From: Lytechinus pictus
Lineage: Eukaryota > Echinodermata > Echinoidea > Temnopleuroida > Toxopneustidae
Direction: 5' to 3'
NCBI RefSeq assembly: GCF_037042905.1
Contig: NC_087249.1
Location: 13,517,201-13,581,200, forward strand
Length of the DNA stretch: 64,000 nt
Positions 1 to 12,000 of this stretch are shown piece by piece. The position numbers were made by a program, and so were the translations under genes. The stretch's first letter is position 1. Every line of letters starts with the position of its first letter. The notes beneath the pieces are model-generated. The model did not search any database and was not told the DNA's origin. It was given only the letters and a program-made list of their open reading frames with translations.

Positions 1-576
1 TGATTTAATCAGCTCTTTTTTCAAGTTAAATTGTCTTTTTTTTTTTAAAGTTGCACTTTTGGTTGTAACCATCAAGTCAACGAAATAATGAAATAAATGA
101 AATTTTTAGCTGTTTGGCCTGTATCACTTTCTTCCATTCATTTATTCAATTCATATAGGCCTATTATTTTTTATTAGGGGGTTTGAATAAAATTGAATAA
201 AACCGCTGTTTTCGACACGCCGCACGACCGTGGTGGGGGAAATGTGACCGAGGTTTAATCCATATTAGACCAAACGGTGAGTGGACGACATGGTCAATAG
301 ACCACATGGATATTGGACAAACTGGTAATATAGACTACAGTAAATGATCCAGATTACTTTGGACCAAACAGTAATAAACATTTAGGCCTACTTCAATATT
401 AGATTATAATTTTGATCGTCTATCATGTAGAAACTTTAAATTCAATACTGCATTTTTTTCCTTTACCCTCCCCCTTGATGAAAACTGCCTGCCCGAACCC
501 TCCCTCCGAAAGCTGATGACGGAGGATGAGTATAGAATGGGGAGGGGCACTGAGGGAGGCATAGTACAGCGCATTA
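1..576. other. Intergenic, no gene seen
   Basis: No coding exon, RNA gene or clear element boundary is visible. Between about 230 and 400 there is an irregular repeat of short GACCAA / TGGTC words spaced about 20 bp apart. A similar stretch occurs in METTL25B intron 3 (about 8,975-9,110), so this is probably a dispersed degenerate repeat. Confidence 0.5.
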
Positions 577-753
577 CAGGGGCCGCGGAACGGTTTTCAA
601 AGTGGGGGGGGGGGGGCTGAGCCAAAAGTGGGGGGACTGACCATGCTAAAAATCACAATCATATGGTCATTTTTACGTTTTTGTACACGGTTTTGGAAAA
701 AAGTGGGGGGGGGCTGAACCCCCCCCCCCCAGCCCCCCCCCCCGCGGCCCCTG
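577..753. mobile_element. MITE with CAGGGGCCGCGG ends, copy 1
   Basis: A 177-bp element begins CAGGGGCCGCGG and ends with the reverse complement CCGCGGCCCCTG. It is flanked by the 5-bp direct repeat CATTA (572-576 and 754-758). The interior is dominated by G and C homopolymers. A second copy lies at 1,300-1,483. The CAG start is typical of hAT elements. The 5-bp duplication is shorter than the usual 8 bp, so the superfamily is not certain. Confidence 0.8.
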
Positions 754-1112
754 CATTATACTTATGGTCATTATATGGTGATCAATCTTGGCGATGTACG
801 TGCACGGGTCGATCTCCTTCATAATAATTTTATATTTGAGATCAAGAGTATGGAGAGGGCCGTAGCAAGGTCAATACCAGTCTTCGTCAAGCTTTCGAGC
901 ACATGCCCTTCATCAAGATCTAAACCAATATATAAAATACCAAATATAGGCCTACTAATAACAATGATAAATGCAATACAATGAAATATATAATGGAGAT
1001 AAGTAATTATAGTCCATATATATATATTTATGTTCCCATTTTTACTATCAGGGTGGCAATTAAAAATGGCACCTCTTACCTTCTGCGTGAGATAACATGG
1101 CCAGATGTGGGA

Positions 1113-1280
1113 TAGCCTCTTGTCGAGGCCCTGTCGGCTGCTTTCCGAGCGAACATGGCGAAGCAAGGAATATATAGCGAAGCAGAGCGCCTGGCTCGCA
1201 CCAGGCCTAATTCGCTTCGCGAATTAGGAAATCCCTCGCTTCGCTCGGGAAGCAGCCGCTAGGGCCTCGACAAGAGACTA
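1113..1280. mobile_element. Hairpin MITE with 9-bp target duplication (Mutator-like size)
   Basis: A 168-bp near-palindrome has ends TAGCCTCTTGTCGAGG and, on the other strand, TAGTCTCTTGTCGAGG. The direct repeat GATGTGGGA (1104-1112 and 1281-1289) flanks it. The central CCTAATTCGC-TTC-GCGAATTAGG is a perfect hairpin. Nine-bp duplications are usual for Mutator-like elements, but no transposase is present, so the assignment rests on duplication size. Confidence 0.75.
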
Positions 1281-1299
1281 GATGTGGGAGGGTCCCAAC

Positions 1300-1483
1300 C
1301 AGGGGCCGCGGAACGGTTTTCAAAGTGGGGGGGGGGGGGCTGAGCCAAAAGTGGGGGGGCTGACCATGCAAAAAATCACAATCTTATGGTCATTTTTACG
1401 TTTTTGTACACGGTTTTGGAAAAAGGTGGGGGGGGGGGGGCTGAAGCCCCCCCCCCCAGCCCCCCCCGCTTCCGCGGCCCCTG
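1300..1483. mobile_element. MITE with CAGGGGCCGCGG ends, copy 2
   Basis: Same family and orientation as the element at 577-753, here 184 bp. Its own 5-bp duplication is CCAAC (1295-1299 and 1484-1488). Two independent 5-bp duplications of different sequence support real insertions rather than a local duplication. Confidence 0.8.
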
Positions 1484-1505
1484 CCAACGACATGTCGGTC
1501 ACTAA

Positions 1506-1580
1506 GGTCGTTTGGCTCAGTCGACAGAGCGTCGTGCTGATAACGCGAAGGTCATGAGTTCGATCGAGCCTCATTGAACA
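1506..1580 (+). pseudogene. tRNA-Ile-like pseudogene (GAT anticodon loop)
   Basis: It closely resembles the minus-strand tRNA-Ile-like gene at 3,783-3,854, sharing the D arm and the CTGATAA anticodon loop. The T loop has a 2-nt insertion (TTCGATCGAG). The 3' side, TTGAACA, no longer pairs with the 5' acceptor strand GGTCGTT. A T-run terminator follows at about 1,589. Both loci are preceded by CTAAGGTCGTTT, so they belong to one duplicated or SINE-like family. Confidence 0.55.
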
Positions 1581-3782
1581 AAACTCCCCTTTTTTATTTT
1601 TCGTCTCTATAATTTAACGGTCGTATAATGAATGACGCATATACCTCTCCGTTCAACTCTTAGAAATATAACCTCAAACAGAATAACTACATCAAATCAA
1701 TACTGAAATCGGGAAATGAACCGGGGGCACACCCTTCCCCCTCCAATTTGCAATAGGAAAAAAATCCCTTTCAAAATGAAAATATATTTTATTTTTCAAA
1801 ATGAAATGCCATTTGTGAAGTAATCTTTTTTTTAATCTGCGCATTTTTCTTCTTTAAAGTTGATTCTGTTTTATTTGTTACGTATAAACATTTTATAATA
1901 TTTATGAAATATCCCCCCCCCCCCATAATTCACCTTTTTCATCCTAAAAGAGCACTTAAGCCTATATACAATTTATTACAGAGGACATGTTGGTGAATTA
2001 AATTAAAGGAACATTTTATGCCTAACATTGACTTTATAAGATAATTTCAATGCCCTCACGGGGTAGCAAAATTTTGGCTGGGGGGGGGGGGGGGACAAGA
2101 AAAGTGTTTCCTTTTCATTTCGACTCAACATTATTTATATTACATAAATATGAAATAATAACCATACAAATCAATACAAGGGAATATACTACGTAAGCAA
2201 TATGACCATACAAAGGAAATAGTTAAATGTTTTCGGTGGGCAATAAACAATCTTGGTAATCATACAGTTATGATACTATGGAGTAAAACAAAATGATGAA
2301 CAATTTCGATTATGCAAGGCTTTTTTATATATCTTTTAGATAGAATAAAAGGTGAGGAAATGGAGGGATCCACTGAAAAGCAGGGCTTATTAAATGTGGA
2401 TCCCCCGCCCCTCAAAGAATTGGGTAAAGATAGATTGGTATACGAGAAGGAGGGGTGGGGGATAAATAAAGTTGATATTATGGTTGATAAATGGAATATG
2501 GAGTTAATGGAAGGGGAATGACAGAAAGAAAAGTATAAAGGATAGGGTGGTGCTTAGGTGCGGGTGAAAGAGGAAAGAGAGAGGGAAGAGAGAAAGAGAG
2601 AGAGGGAGACAGATAAAAAAAAGAGGGGAAGAAGGAAGAAAAGCTGGGTACCGATCGCTCAATTGGAATTCGTTCTATAATTATGATTCGAGAATTTTTT
2701 TCAGCTTGATTTTCAAACAATTCAAACGAGGGGCATAGGCTAATGTCATTGCTGAGAGAGTTCCAGTATAGTACAATTATATAGGCCCGTATAAGAGTAA
2801 TGTTTTTTTTTGTGCAAAGAGAGTGCGGGAACGGGGAAGATTGTCGGGTTGGGTAACTGTGAATGGTGTTGTTTTTTTGTAAACATATGTGTGTTTGGTA
2901 GTACATTTATGTTCAATTTACATGAATTGCCCTCAATGCCCTGTATCAAAAAGAAACAAATCCAGATTTGTTTAAAGGATATTCGACTTGTAGAACAGAA
3001 CAACTCATCGGTATGAGAGCATGGAGAAAGAATAGGAGCATTGTCAATAATCCTTGAATATATATATACTTATAACCCTAATTCTTTTGTAGAATAAATA
3101 TTTTGTCGGTGAGATTTTTTGTAGGCATTGCCCCATGCCAGAAAAGTAGTTCGTAATAGGTCCATGATAAAACAAGGCGAGGCCTCGAACAGGAACGGAT
3201 TAATCCCCCGGCCTTTTTTTCTCTTTAGCAGATTTTAATTTCACTAACTATATTACACAGGCAATGCGCACAAAGCGCGGGCGTAGGAAATTTCAGTTGG
3301 ATGTCATCTCAGAATGCAATTAAGAGATAAAATAAAATATATTAAATATAAAATGACATCAGAATACTACTTTCCAATAATCATTGGCCTTAATTTTGTT
3401 ATTCTTCCTCTTAGGCTTAGTCTTTTTATTTCCTTTCTCGATCTCTCTCCTTCGATCTTCTTCTCATTGTCAGTTTTCTTTAAATTTTAAGTTGAATTCA
3501 ATTCACCCAATAATTATGTCTTCTCTGTATTATACGTTCTCCTAAGGATCGAAAATATTTCCTAACATGAAAAGTGTAACGTCACAAATGGCCTTAGATT
3601 TTGAACAAGGGTATATTTTTATTATTTTCATTGTAAAGGGCTTTTTTGTCCATGAGTTGGGGGAATGCCCGCGGTTCCGCCGACCGGTTTCAGTATCTTT
3701 TTTTTAAGAAATGGAGAAATTCTAATAGATAGAAGTCATTAAAGATTCAAATGAGTATAACAGTTTTAAAAAGGGAACGTTT
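1581..3782. other. Intergenic, low-complexity and repeat-like
   Basis: No convincing exon. It contains a purine-rich GA tract (about 2,555-2,640), several G and C homopolymers (1,914, 2,080) and AT-rich sequence. Short open frames here have no recognisable domains and run through simple sequence. Confidence 0.5.
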
Positions 3783-3854
3783 GGTCGATATGAGGCTCGA
3801 ACTCATGACCTTCGCGTTATCAGCACGACGCTCTGCCGACTGAGCTAAACGACC
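3783..3854 (-). tRNA. tRNA-Ile (GAT) candidate
   Basis: A 72-nt cloverleaf can be drawn on the minus strand. The acceptor GGTCGTT pairs with ATCGACC apart from one T-T mismatch. The D stem is GCTC/GAGC, the anticodon stem TCGTG/CGCGA encloses loop CTGATAA (anticodon GAT), and the T stem ATGAG/CTCAT encloses TTCGAGC. No intron is seen. A run of five T follows about ten bases downstream, as expected for a pol III terminator. Animal nuclear Ile tRNAs usually use AAT or TAT, and GAT is rarer. A decayed relative at 1,506 means a SINE-like origin cannot be excluded. Confidence 0.6.
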
Positions 3855-4021
3855 TTAGCCGGGCTATCTGGGAGAACTGTAGGCCATGTATTAAATGACT
3901 GACAATTGTTGAAGTTAAACGTCAGTAAAGTCGATTCTTATAATTTATTTTGTACATGCCTTTCTACTAGTGTACATATACATATACACAACTGTGTGTA
4001 CAAATATCAACGACAGAAGCA

Positions 4022-4075
4022 GACTGGATACAGAGTCTACTGCTCTCGATCTTTCGTGGGTGGTTTCAATTCGAG
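4022..4075 (+). other. Possible 5' untranslated exon of METTL25B (weak)
   Basis: The sequence CGAG|GTAAGTTA at 4,076 is a strong splice-donor match on the coding strand. It lies upstream of METTL25B, whose first coding exon begins just after an acceptor at 5,970. An untranslated first exon ending here is therefore plausible. The exon start cannot be seen and no transcript evidence is available. Confidence 0.2.
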
Positions 4076-4341
4076 GTAAGTTACTAGTACCCCTAGTATA
4101 AAAGATTTAAAATTTTTGCTTGTTAGATTGAATACTGTGTATTTTAACTGTTTGTTGGACGAGTGTGCACATATTCTCTTTAATTGTAGTAGAATGCAAT
4201 ATATATCAACGCAACTAAACAGTTCTAACGCGTGTTTTATTAGCCCTTTCAATTCACGTCCAGTCCCGTCTATTCGTAATCGTGTGGGGATAATAATTTA
4301 TCGCACAGCACAGTGACTGATACTAGTGATACCATTACATT

Positions 4342-4446
4342 AGTGGCCTGTAATTCCTGGTAACTCCATCTGTCGTTCAGTCTGGTTAATTATCGATAAT
4401 TGACCAGACTGAACGACAGATGGAGTAACCAGGAATTATAGGCCAC
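4342..4446. mobile_element. Hairpin MITE
   Basis: This is almost entirely one palindrome. An arm beginning GTGGCCTGTAATTCCTGG is matched by an inverted arm ending CCAGGAATTATAGGCCAC, with a centre around TTATCGATAA. Arms are about 50 nt with very few mismatches, so the copy is young or under gene conversion. Confidence 0.75.
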
Positions 4447-4474
4447 TGGTACTGCCTTCTTCCTTAATAATTAA

Positions 4475-5894
4475 AGGTCAAGTCCACCCCGGAAAAAAGT
4501 TGATTTAAATAAATAGAAAAAATCAAAGTTACATGATCGTGAATAAACGCTAAAAACTTCATCAAAATCGGATTTAAAATGAGAAAGTTATGACAAATAA
4601 GTTTCGCTTATTTTTTTACAAAACAGTTAAGGCATGCTCAACTCAGCTCAGTGATATGCAAATGATACAGAGTCGAGGATGTCATTCACTCACTATTTTG
4701 TGTTTTTATTGTTTTAATTATACAATATTTCAATTTTGACGAATTTGACAATTGGGACCCCCTTGCTTGAACCACAAAATGTTAAAATAATGGAATTCCA
4801 CGTGCATGACGTGTTCAGGGAGGAACGAAACTTTGTTTCACATGACAATGACGAGAAAATCAAAATATTTCATATTTCATATAATAAAATACAAAAGAAA
4901 TAGTGAGTGGGTGATGTCATTGGTCCCTTCATTTGCATACCGAACAGGATGTGCATATAACTGTTTTGAGAAATTAAGCGAAACTTTCTATTTTACATCC
5001 GATTTTGATGAAATTTTAGTTGTAGTTGCTGTATACTGCATAGATCTAATTTAGATTCCCCACAGGCCAGGTAGTAGCAGTGAACAAATGGGTCTATGGA
5101 GAGTATGCACTTGTTCACTGCAACCACCCTGCCTGTGGGGAATCGACATGTAACATGATTAGATTCATGTACACAGCACACACTTTCCAAAAATTTCCAT
5201 TAAAATATCACTGTTGTGACCAAAAATACTTATTTCCATACAGTTGCAATTTATTTTTCATTAGTAACTTAAAAATCATGTTTGTATTCACCAGAGCGCT
5301 CAAAAACTTGAATTTTGGGAATTGCAAGAAAATTTTCATTTTTTCATCTCTATTTTTAATGTAGAAAAAATAGTTGTAAGAATTCAATTTACCTAAGAGC
5401 CAAGTTATATAATGAATAGCTGTAATGGAAACCGACAGTGTAAAAATCAAGCATTTGTCCCCAAGAACAAGAGAAAATAAGCCAAACATTCACTACATAG
5501 GGACTAGTAACAGAGAACAAGGTTATAACTTATATCATAACCTTGTTTATTGAATGAGTGGGTCTATGGTTGATTTCATTCTTGGAAATAATCAGAATCT
5601 ATTAATAAACACCACTTTGGTGTAATTAAGAATCATTAAAAATCAAAACCCCCGTTTGTGGTGAATAATACATTGAGCCTATGGGCATAGGCCCTCACTC
5701 TGTGTAGGCCTACTACATGTAGATGACTAGCCAACTTTGTAGGAGGGGAACCCCAAAAAGTTTTATACAAAAAAAATACATGTTCAACAACCCCAAACCT
5801 TCAGATTTCATCTAATTTAAATGTAGTTGTAATGCTTGTTAGATTTTTCTCTTTTTATTCTAAAATTGATTTAGTGTTGGGGTGGATTTGGCCA
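4475..5894. mobile_element. TTAA-target DNA element (Kolobok-like MITE)
   Basis: TTAA occurs at 4,471-4,474 and 5,895-5,898. The ends AGGTCAAGTCCACCCC and, inverted, TGGCCAAATCCACCCC form terminal inverted repeats. Subterminal sequence is also inverted: a phrase near 4,560 about a CATCAAAATCGG core recurs inverted near 5,000. No transposase frame is present. TTAA targets fit Kolobok or piggyBac. The right end lies only 76 bp before the METTL25B acceptor at 5,970. A 91-bp hairpin is nested at 5,054-5,144. Confidence 0.75.
5054..5144. repeat. Nested 91-bp hairpin
   Basis: GATTCCCCACAGG at the left is matched by CCTGTGGGGAATC at the right. The inner parts GCAGTGAACAA and TTGTTCACTGC also pair. 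It lies inside the TTAA element and is probably a separate small insertion. Confidence 0.65.
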
Positions 5895-5979
5895 TTAAAT
5901 TCAATCTCATATCTATCAAGGTAGAGTTACCTTTGTACTACATGACTATGATTTGTGTTTTTTCTCACAGATCTCTAGA

Positions 5980-6093
5980 ATGCCAACTCGGGTCGCCTGT
6001 TCAAGTGACACAGTGTCACAGCTCAGAATATATGCAAGGCAGCTTCACACCCTTATTGAAGAATACCAAGAACTCATCAACTCCCATGTTGTA
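5980..6093 (+). CDS. METTL25B: METTL25B coding exon 1
   Basis: Residues 1-38, ending in HVV just before donor GTAGGT. The exon begins at 5,971 after the acceptor TTTTTTCTCACAG. The first in-frame ATG (AGAATGC, purine at -3) is taken as the start. The helical [13 protein letters not shown] segment matches the N-terminal family region that runs into EFF in exon 2. Confidence 0.8.
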
Positions 6094-9000
6094 GTAGGTT
6101 ATCTTCTGATTGCTTTATGAGGACAGGGAGGGCACACTACTGTCAATGCAGATTACTTTGATGTGGGGGGGGGGGGGAGGGGGAAGGCACTGTTGTAAGA
6201 AGGTTAGACACCATGCTCATACAAAATTGACCCTAAACAAACAATCATCCTCCCATCTCAGATTCTGCTCAAAGTGGCTCAAAGTAATCAGAGTAATTTT
6301 AGGGACATTGATTTTCTGTTTACCTGTATCAAAATGGAAAATCCATTTTGGGTCTTTACTCTTAATGTGAAAATTCATTGGAATTTTACCTTTGCAAAAC
6401 AGAATTCATCTTTTTGCTGTGTTTACATTTTCTAAAGGGAATTTCCCTTCAAGCTTGAAACGGAGTCACAGGTTTGAGAAACAGATTTTTGAGAGCTTGG
6501 GGGAGGGTGAATGCTCATATTTTTTTACAGTGGTGTCAGGTCTGGACCTTGAACCCCTAACCCATCTTTTGCGATGTGTATGGATTCATCATGAAAATTT
6601 GACCCTCTTCTTCAATGAAAACATGCATGGGGCACAAGATTTGGGATACCACATGTGTTTAGGGATTCTGTTGATAGATTGCTTGGGAAAAGATCAACCG
6701 TTTGGATGGTACATTTTGGCGAAGTTCCCCATGAAAACTGGCGCTTGACACTCTTCACCATAGGCTTAAACTTGTCACTGATTAAATCATGAAGTTGATG
6801 TTCTTTATCGTCACGTAGGAGTTCTTCGTAAAGAATCGATGGGAGGTATTCCCTGAGTCCTGGCAAGCAGCCCTTGATGGCTTACCACCAGATATCATGG
6901 CTAATCAGTTACTAGATCATGAGATGTAAGTTTATTTACTTTATTTGTGTTCAGTAGAAAATGCAGTAATATATCATTATTCATGTATGTTTACTAGAAT
7001 TGTATGCTGAGGGCAATAGGCGATTTTGCCCTCATGACAGTCAAGGTTCCTGTTTCAAAAAAACTTCTTATAATAACAAATGCACGATTTCTATAACAAA
7101 TCTTCTATCAGCCAACCAGATAGAAGGATTTCAGTAGCTTTTAACTGTTATTGTAAATTTGTCATGATAACCAGCTTGATGATAACAAGTTTTTATGAAA
7201 CGGGACCCAGATCGCTCCGAAAATGATCCAAATGGCATTCTTTAGAGCGAACATTTTTTCTACAGTAGCCCAATACTTAGAAAATCAATAGTCTACACGT
7301 ACTTACAGCTGAATGATGTTATTTGCATTTAGTGCATAATTGTTTGTTGCAGAAAAAAGAAGCACTCAAAATGAAAGATATAGCCCCCAAATCAGTGGCG
7401 TACCTGGGATTTTTCACAGGGGGGGGGGCAAAACAGTCGGCCAAAAAATTTGACAAGCAAAAAAAAAAAAAAAAAAAAAAAAAGGGTCTTCAATCACAAA
7501 TGAAGGATTTCGTACCATACAAAAATTTGACAAGCAAAAAAAAAAAAAAAAAAAAAAAAGGGTCTTCAATCACAAATGAAGGATTTCGTACCAGAAAAAA
7601 ATCTGACAAGCAAAAAAAAAGGGTCTTCAAGCTTGTCAGGGGGGGGGGGGGCAGGGATACGTCCTTTGCATGGGTTGTGGCTTGTCAGGGGGGGCAGACT
7701 GCCCCCTCTGCCCCCCCCCCGTAGGTACGCTAGTGCCCCAAATTCAGCAATCACCTATCTGTGTAATGAAATAAAGCTCATAAAGATGTGAATTATTTCC
7801 ACCTTGTGCATGAGTGGTCACACATTGTACATATTAACAACGATTGGTCATTTTCAGGGATTTACGATATAAAATATTGAAAAATGTTAAAAGTAACAAA
7901 ACTATTATTAATCTTTCCTTTAATGCATGCTTAATCATGCATGACTAGATGGATCAATTAGAATTTAAAAAAAGCAGTTAGTTGATGAGTTATGAACAAT
8001 CCTTCAAAATAACTTTGCTCAATCTCTTCTTATAAAGAAGTTATAGTATAGAAAAAAAAAACAGGGAGTTGTGTTTTATTTTATTGTTTTTTGTTCATGA
8101 AATGATAACATATTGAAGGGAAATTCTCCCTGTACTAGAAATAAGGCTGGATGATTGGATCACATTTCTCTTGCAACATATATATTTTCTATGGTTTGTT
8201 TATTTTTAATGATAATCATTTGAACAAAAACCATTAAAAAAAAGTCTACTTTCTCCTATGCTACCATGAGTGCCATTCCATGAAAAAGGAAGCATCTCTG
8301 ATATTTTCAAAATTGGCCATATGTTTTCTTGATTTGGGCTAGTTTCTGTATGCTATACATTATGCTACAGGTATTGGAGTCACATATATTCTTTTCCAAA
8401 AGTAACTAACTCTATATTTTCCTCATTTACTGAAAAAACTCAATCCACAGAGTTGTTTCTTTATGTCATTGGACAGCAGTATGAATGTCTCCTTGTTTCT
8501 ACATGTATATTACAGGCATCAGCAGCCCCAGACTGTTTGGCCACTGTCCCTCTTGGCATACCGTGCTGCCACACAAGCCCTGGCGCTGGACACGACCCCT
8601 ACGGCCGGTGATTCCCTCAGCATTAAAATGGACCCAGCCCTGAAGCCGATCGATCTACTATGCAGACTACATGTCAAAGCGAAGAAGAAACATGAAATCT
8701 TACGCTTGGCCGAGGTAATGATTGAATGACACAAAATTTGCTCTGGTCTTAATATCTCAGAGAGCATATGGTTAGAGTTAGGATTGTAATACAGTTTTTG
8801 ACTCAGAATATTGTTAAGGTAAAGATCAGGGTTTATTTAGTGTTGGAGGTTAGGTGTTCTTTGCCTAAAGGTGCAGATTTTCCATTCGAGCAATTGCCAC
8901 CGAAGCAAATGTCATGGAAGTTGGAATCATCAATTGTGCTATCGCGTGGTCAACGAGCAGGTGGCCTAGTTCTCAGGTAGTCTATGGTAATACCACATTG

Positions 9001-12000
9001 GCTTAACCTATTTAGTCTACTATCTATTTTGTTTTAATTGCTGGTTGGTCTAATACTCACATACTAGTCTAATAATCATTTGGTCTAATTCCCAGTTGGT
9101 CCAATTTCCCCGTTCTGCATGCATAATGATTGAGAGTCTGCTTCAACACTTAATTAGAATATTTGCCAGGTGTGTTTAAAGTTGCATGTAACGTTTGAAC
9201 AGCTTTGTTAAACATCACCATGTATCCTTTCCTTGTTGTATGGGTGGCGTGGGTTCGAATCCCAGCCATGGCGTAATTTCCTTCAGCACATTGTGCTGCA
9301 CTCAACCCAGGTAAGGTGAATGGTAATTCCTTGAATGCTTGAGTGCATAGAAAGCCCAGTTTTCAGAACTGAAGTGGCTTCCCTGAGTTAATATACCTAT
9401 ATTATTATATTATTATTATAATTCTTGATGAACCTGATCTCTTTTTCTATCTCCCTTTTAAACAATTTTCTTTGTATTTCTCTTCTCTCTTTCATCCTCT
9501 CCATTTACTTATGACTTATGTGATGTTTATCTTCTTTGATGTTCCTTCTTTCTTTTCATCCATTTACTCCCATGTTTCTCTCCCCCCCCCCCTGGCTCTA
9601 CATTTTTCTGCGATCACAAAATTTGTATGTGAGGTTATCATTTTGAGAGTCACAATATTTTGCATGGAGAGTTTATGTGTAACTAACCTATTTGTACAAT
9701 GGATGACAATTTTGCTGCTTGCTGCAATGATCTTTTAATCTATTTATCTATTTATCCATCCACCCACCCATCCATCCTTCCTTCCTTCAATCTATCCTTT
9801 CATCCATCCATCTATCCACCCATCCATTCATCCATCCATCCACCCGACCATCCATCCGCAACCCATCCACCCCCCGCCCACCCTTCCATCCATTATCCAT
9901 CTGTCTACCTATCCATCCATCCATCCATCCTGGCCATCTATCCATCCACCCACCCATCCATCCATCCATTATCCATCTATCTACCTATTCATCCATCCTT
10001 CCATCAGGTGATCAATTCTGCATCCAGGAAAGCGGGAACTGAGAGGGTGGTTGATGTAGGATCAGGTCAAGGTCATCTATCAAGGTTACTCTCCTTTGGT
10101 TATGGTCTCAAGGTCACCAGTATTGAGGCCGTTGGTTGTCATTTGACAGGTGCAGCCAAGGTAGACAAGTAAGGCCTTACTCTGATCTTAGTACCGGTAT
10201 ACAGATTTTTGTCTCGCCCACCAGAGGTGAAGGCGAAACTTTGGGATCCAAATGTCGTCCGTTGCCGTCCGTCACAAACCTTATGACACATAACTCCACA
10301 ACAACCGTAAGTCACTTTTTAACCAAACTTGGATGGTAGATGGACTTGGGGGACCTGCATGTTATGCTGATGCTGCAGTTGGAGGTCACATTGTAAGGTC
10401 AAAGGTCATTTTCAGGTCAACATTAAAGTTTACATGCAAGACTCTCTTATGACACCTAAATCGGCAACTTTAAGTCACTTTTCAACCAAAATTGGATGGT
10501 AGATGGACTTGGGGGACCTGCATGTTATGCTGCAGTCGGAGGTCACATGGTTAGGTCAAAGGTCATTTTCAGGTCAACATTAAAATTTACATGCAAGACT
10601 TATGACAAGTGTTATTCCATCCCAGTTATTTCACAATGAAGTTTGGATACAATTCTGTTGCGTGCCCTCGCAAATCACGATATTTCTGGTTATTTTCATA
10701 AGTGGGCGAGACACCAAATCGCTTTTGCCTTGTCTTTAGACAAGGACTCGTTCATTGATTCAATTACTTTGGTGCTCAATAAGCATACATGTAGATTTTA
10801 ACAAGTCATAAAAATGCCTTGGCTTGTCAGAGATTACTGCCTGGCATGCATTATGAGCACTTCTTAACATTTACATTAAATAAAAATAGTTAATGTACAA
10901 AAGAATATAAGCAAGGTAGTGAATAATGTATGCTACTGATCAAAATATTTTTGCTCTGCCCTTCTATGGGAATTTACTGTCTAATTAGGTTTTTTTTATG
11001 ACAGGTCAAAGGTCATAGAGGTTGATACATTGATAATAATGATAGTAATAATAAAATGTATAGGGCACTTTATATGGGTGTTTCAAAGGCACAGGTGGGC
11101 TGAATAATGTAAACAATGAATCCATTATTTAAAAATAAAAAATGCCCCCTAAAACAAAACGACCCCCCCCCCCCAAAAAAAAAAAAAGTCATTATTTTCA
11201 CACAAGAAGCACTATTTAGTTAATTAAGTTTCAAGCTGATATATGTATTTTTTTCTCTTTTTTTTACAGGAAAATAAAGACCATTATCCAGAAGAGAGTG
11301 AGTATTGATTTTTCTCTATTTTCTTATTCTGGTTGGTGGGGGGATGGGAATTGTGTGTCACTTTCTCTCAACTAAAGAACAATGTACAGATTCCAAGATT
11401 CCAAACATGCTCTAACCTCTAATACCATTGGAAAATATCTACATTTCCAAATACTGTAACATCCATGAATTGTTTTGATTTCATGAAGACCATTGTTTTT
11501 TTAATTCTCTCATGTTTTTAAGAAGTTTGCAACTACTAGTCTCAGATTTATATAATTATTGTTTTTTAATCTCCAATGTTCTCTTTACAGATAGAAAGGC
11601 AATCTGAACAACCCGTTGATAGTATTCCCCACACACTTCCGCAGCATGTAGAATGCACCGTTCACCCCCAGATAACCCCTGAAGAGTTCCTTAATGTCAT
11701 AAACCACCAATCAGCTGTAAGCAATGACTCGGACCAGTCTAAGAAGCACAGGAAGCAGGGTGCAGCTCATTGTGCCGAGGGACAAAACCTTGAGGTTATG
11801 TCACCTGTAGAGAAGTCTACTGAAGCACCTACCAGTCTTGATCACTTCTTAGATATACCTCCACCTTTGGGGCGTCCAGATCATGATCCAACGAAAGAGT
11901 CCAGTAATGCTTGCCTTGATAGGGTCAATGAAACATCAACGCTTCATCCGTTGGTGTCAGAGGACAGAAGCTCTGATGCGTTTGTGTTAGCTGGCCTTCA

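Noticed and set aside
7323..7791. Lysine-rich proteins
   Set aside because: They read A-runs and G-runs of a hAT-like MITE with an 8-bp target duplication.
9699..10172. 157-residue protein running through the CATC repeat
   Set aside because: Only its last part (from 10,008) is the real METTL25B exon 4; the rest is microsatellite and the acceptor lies between.
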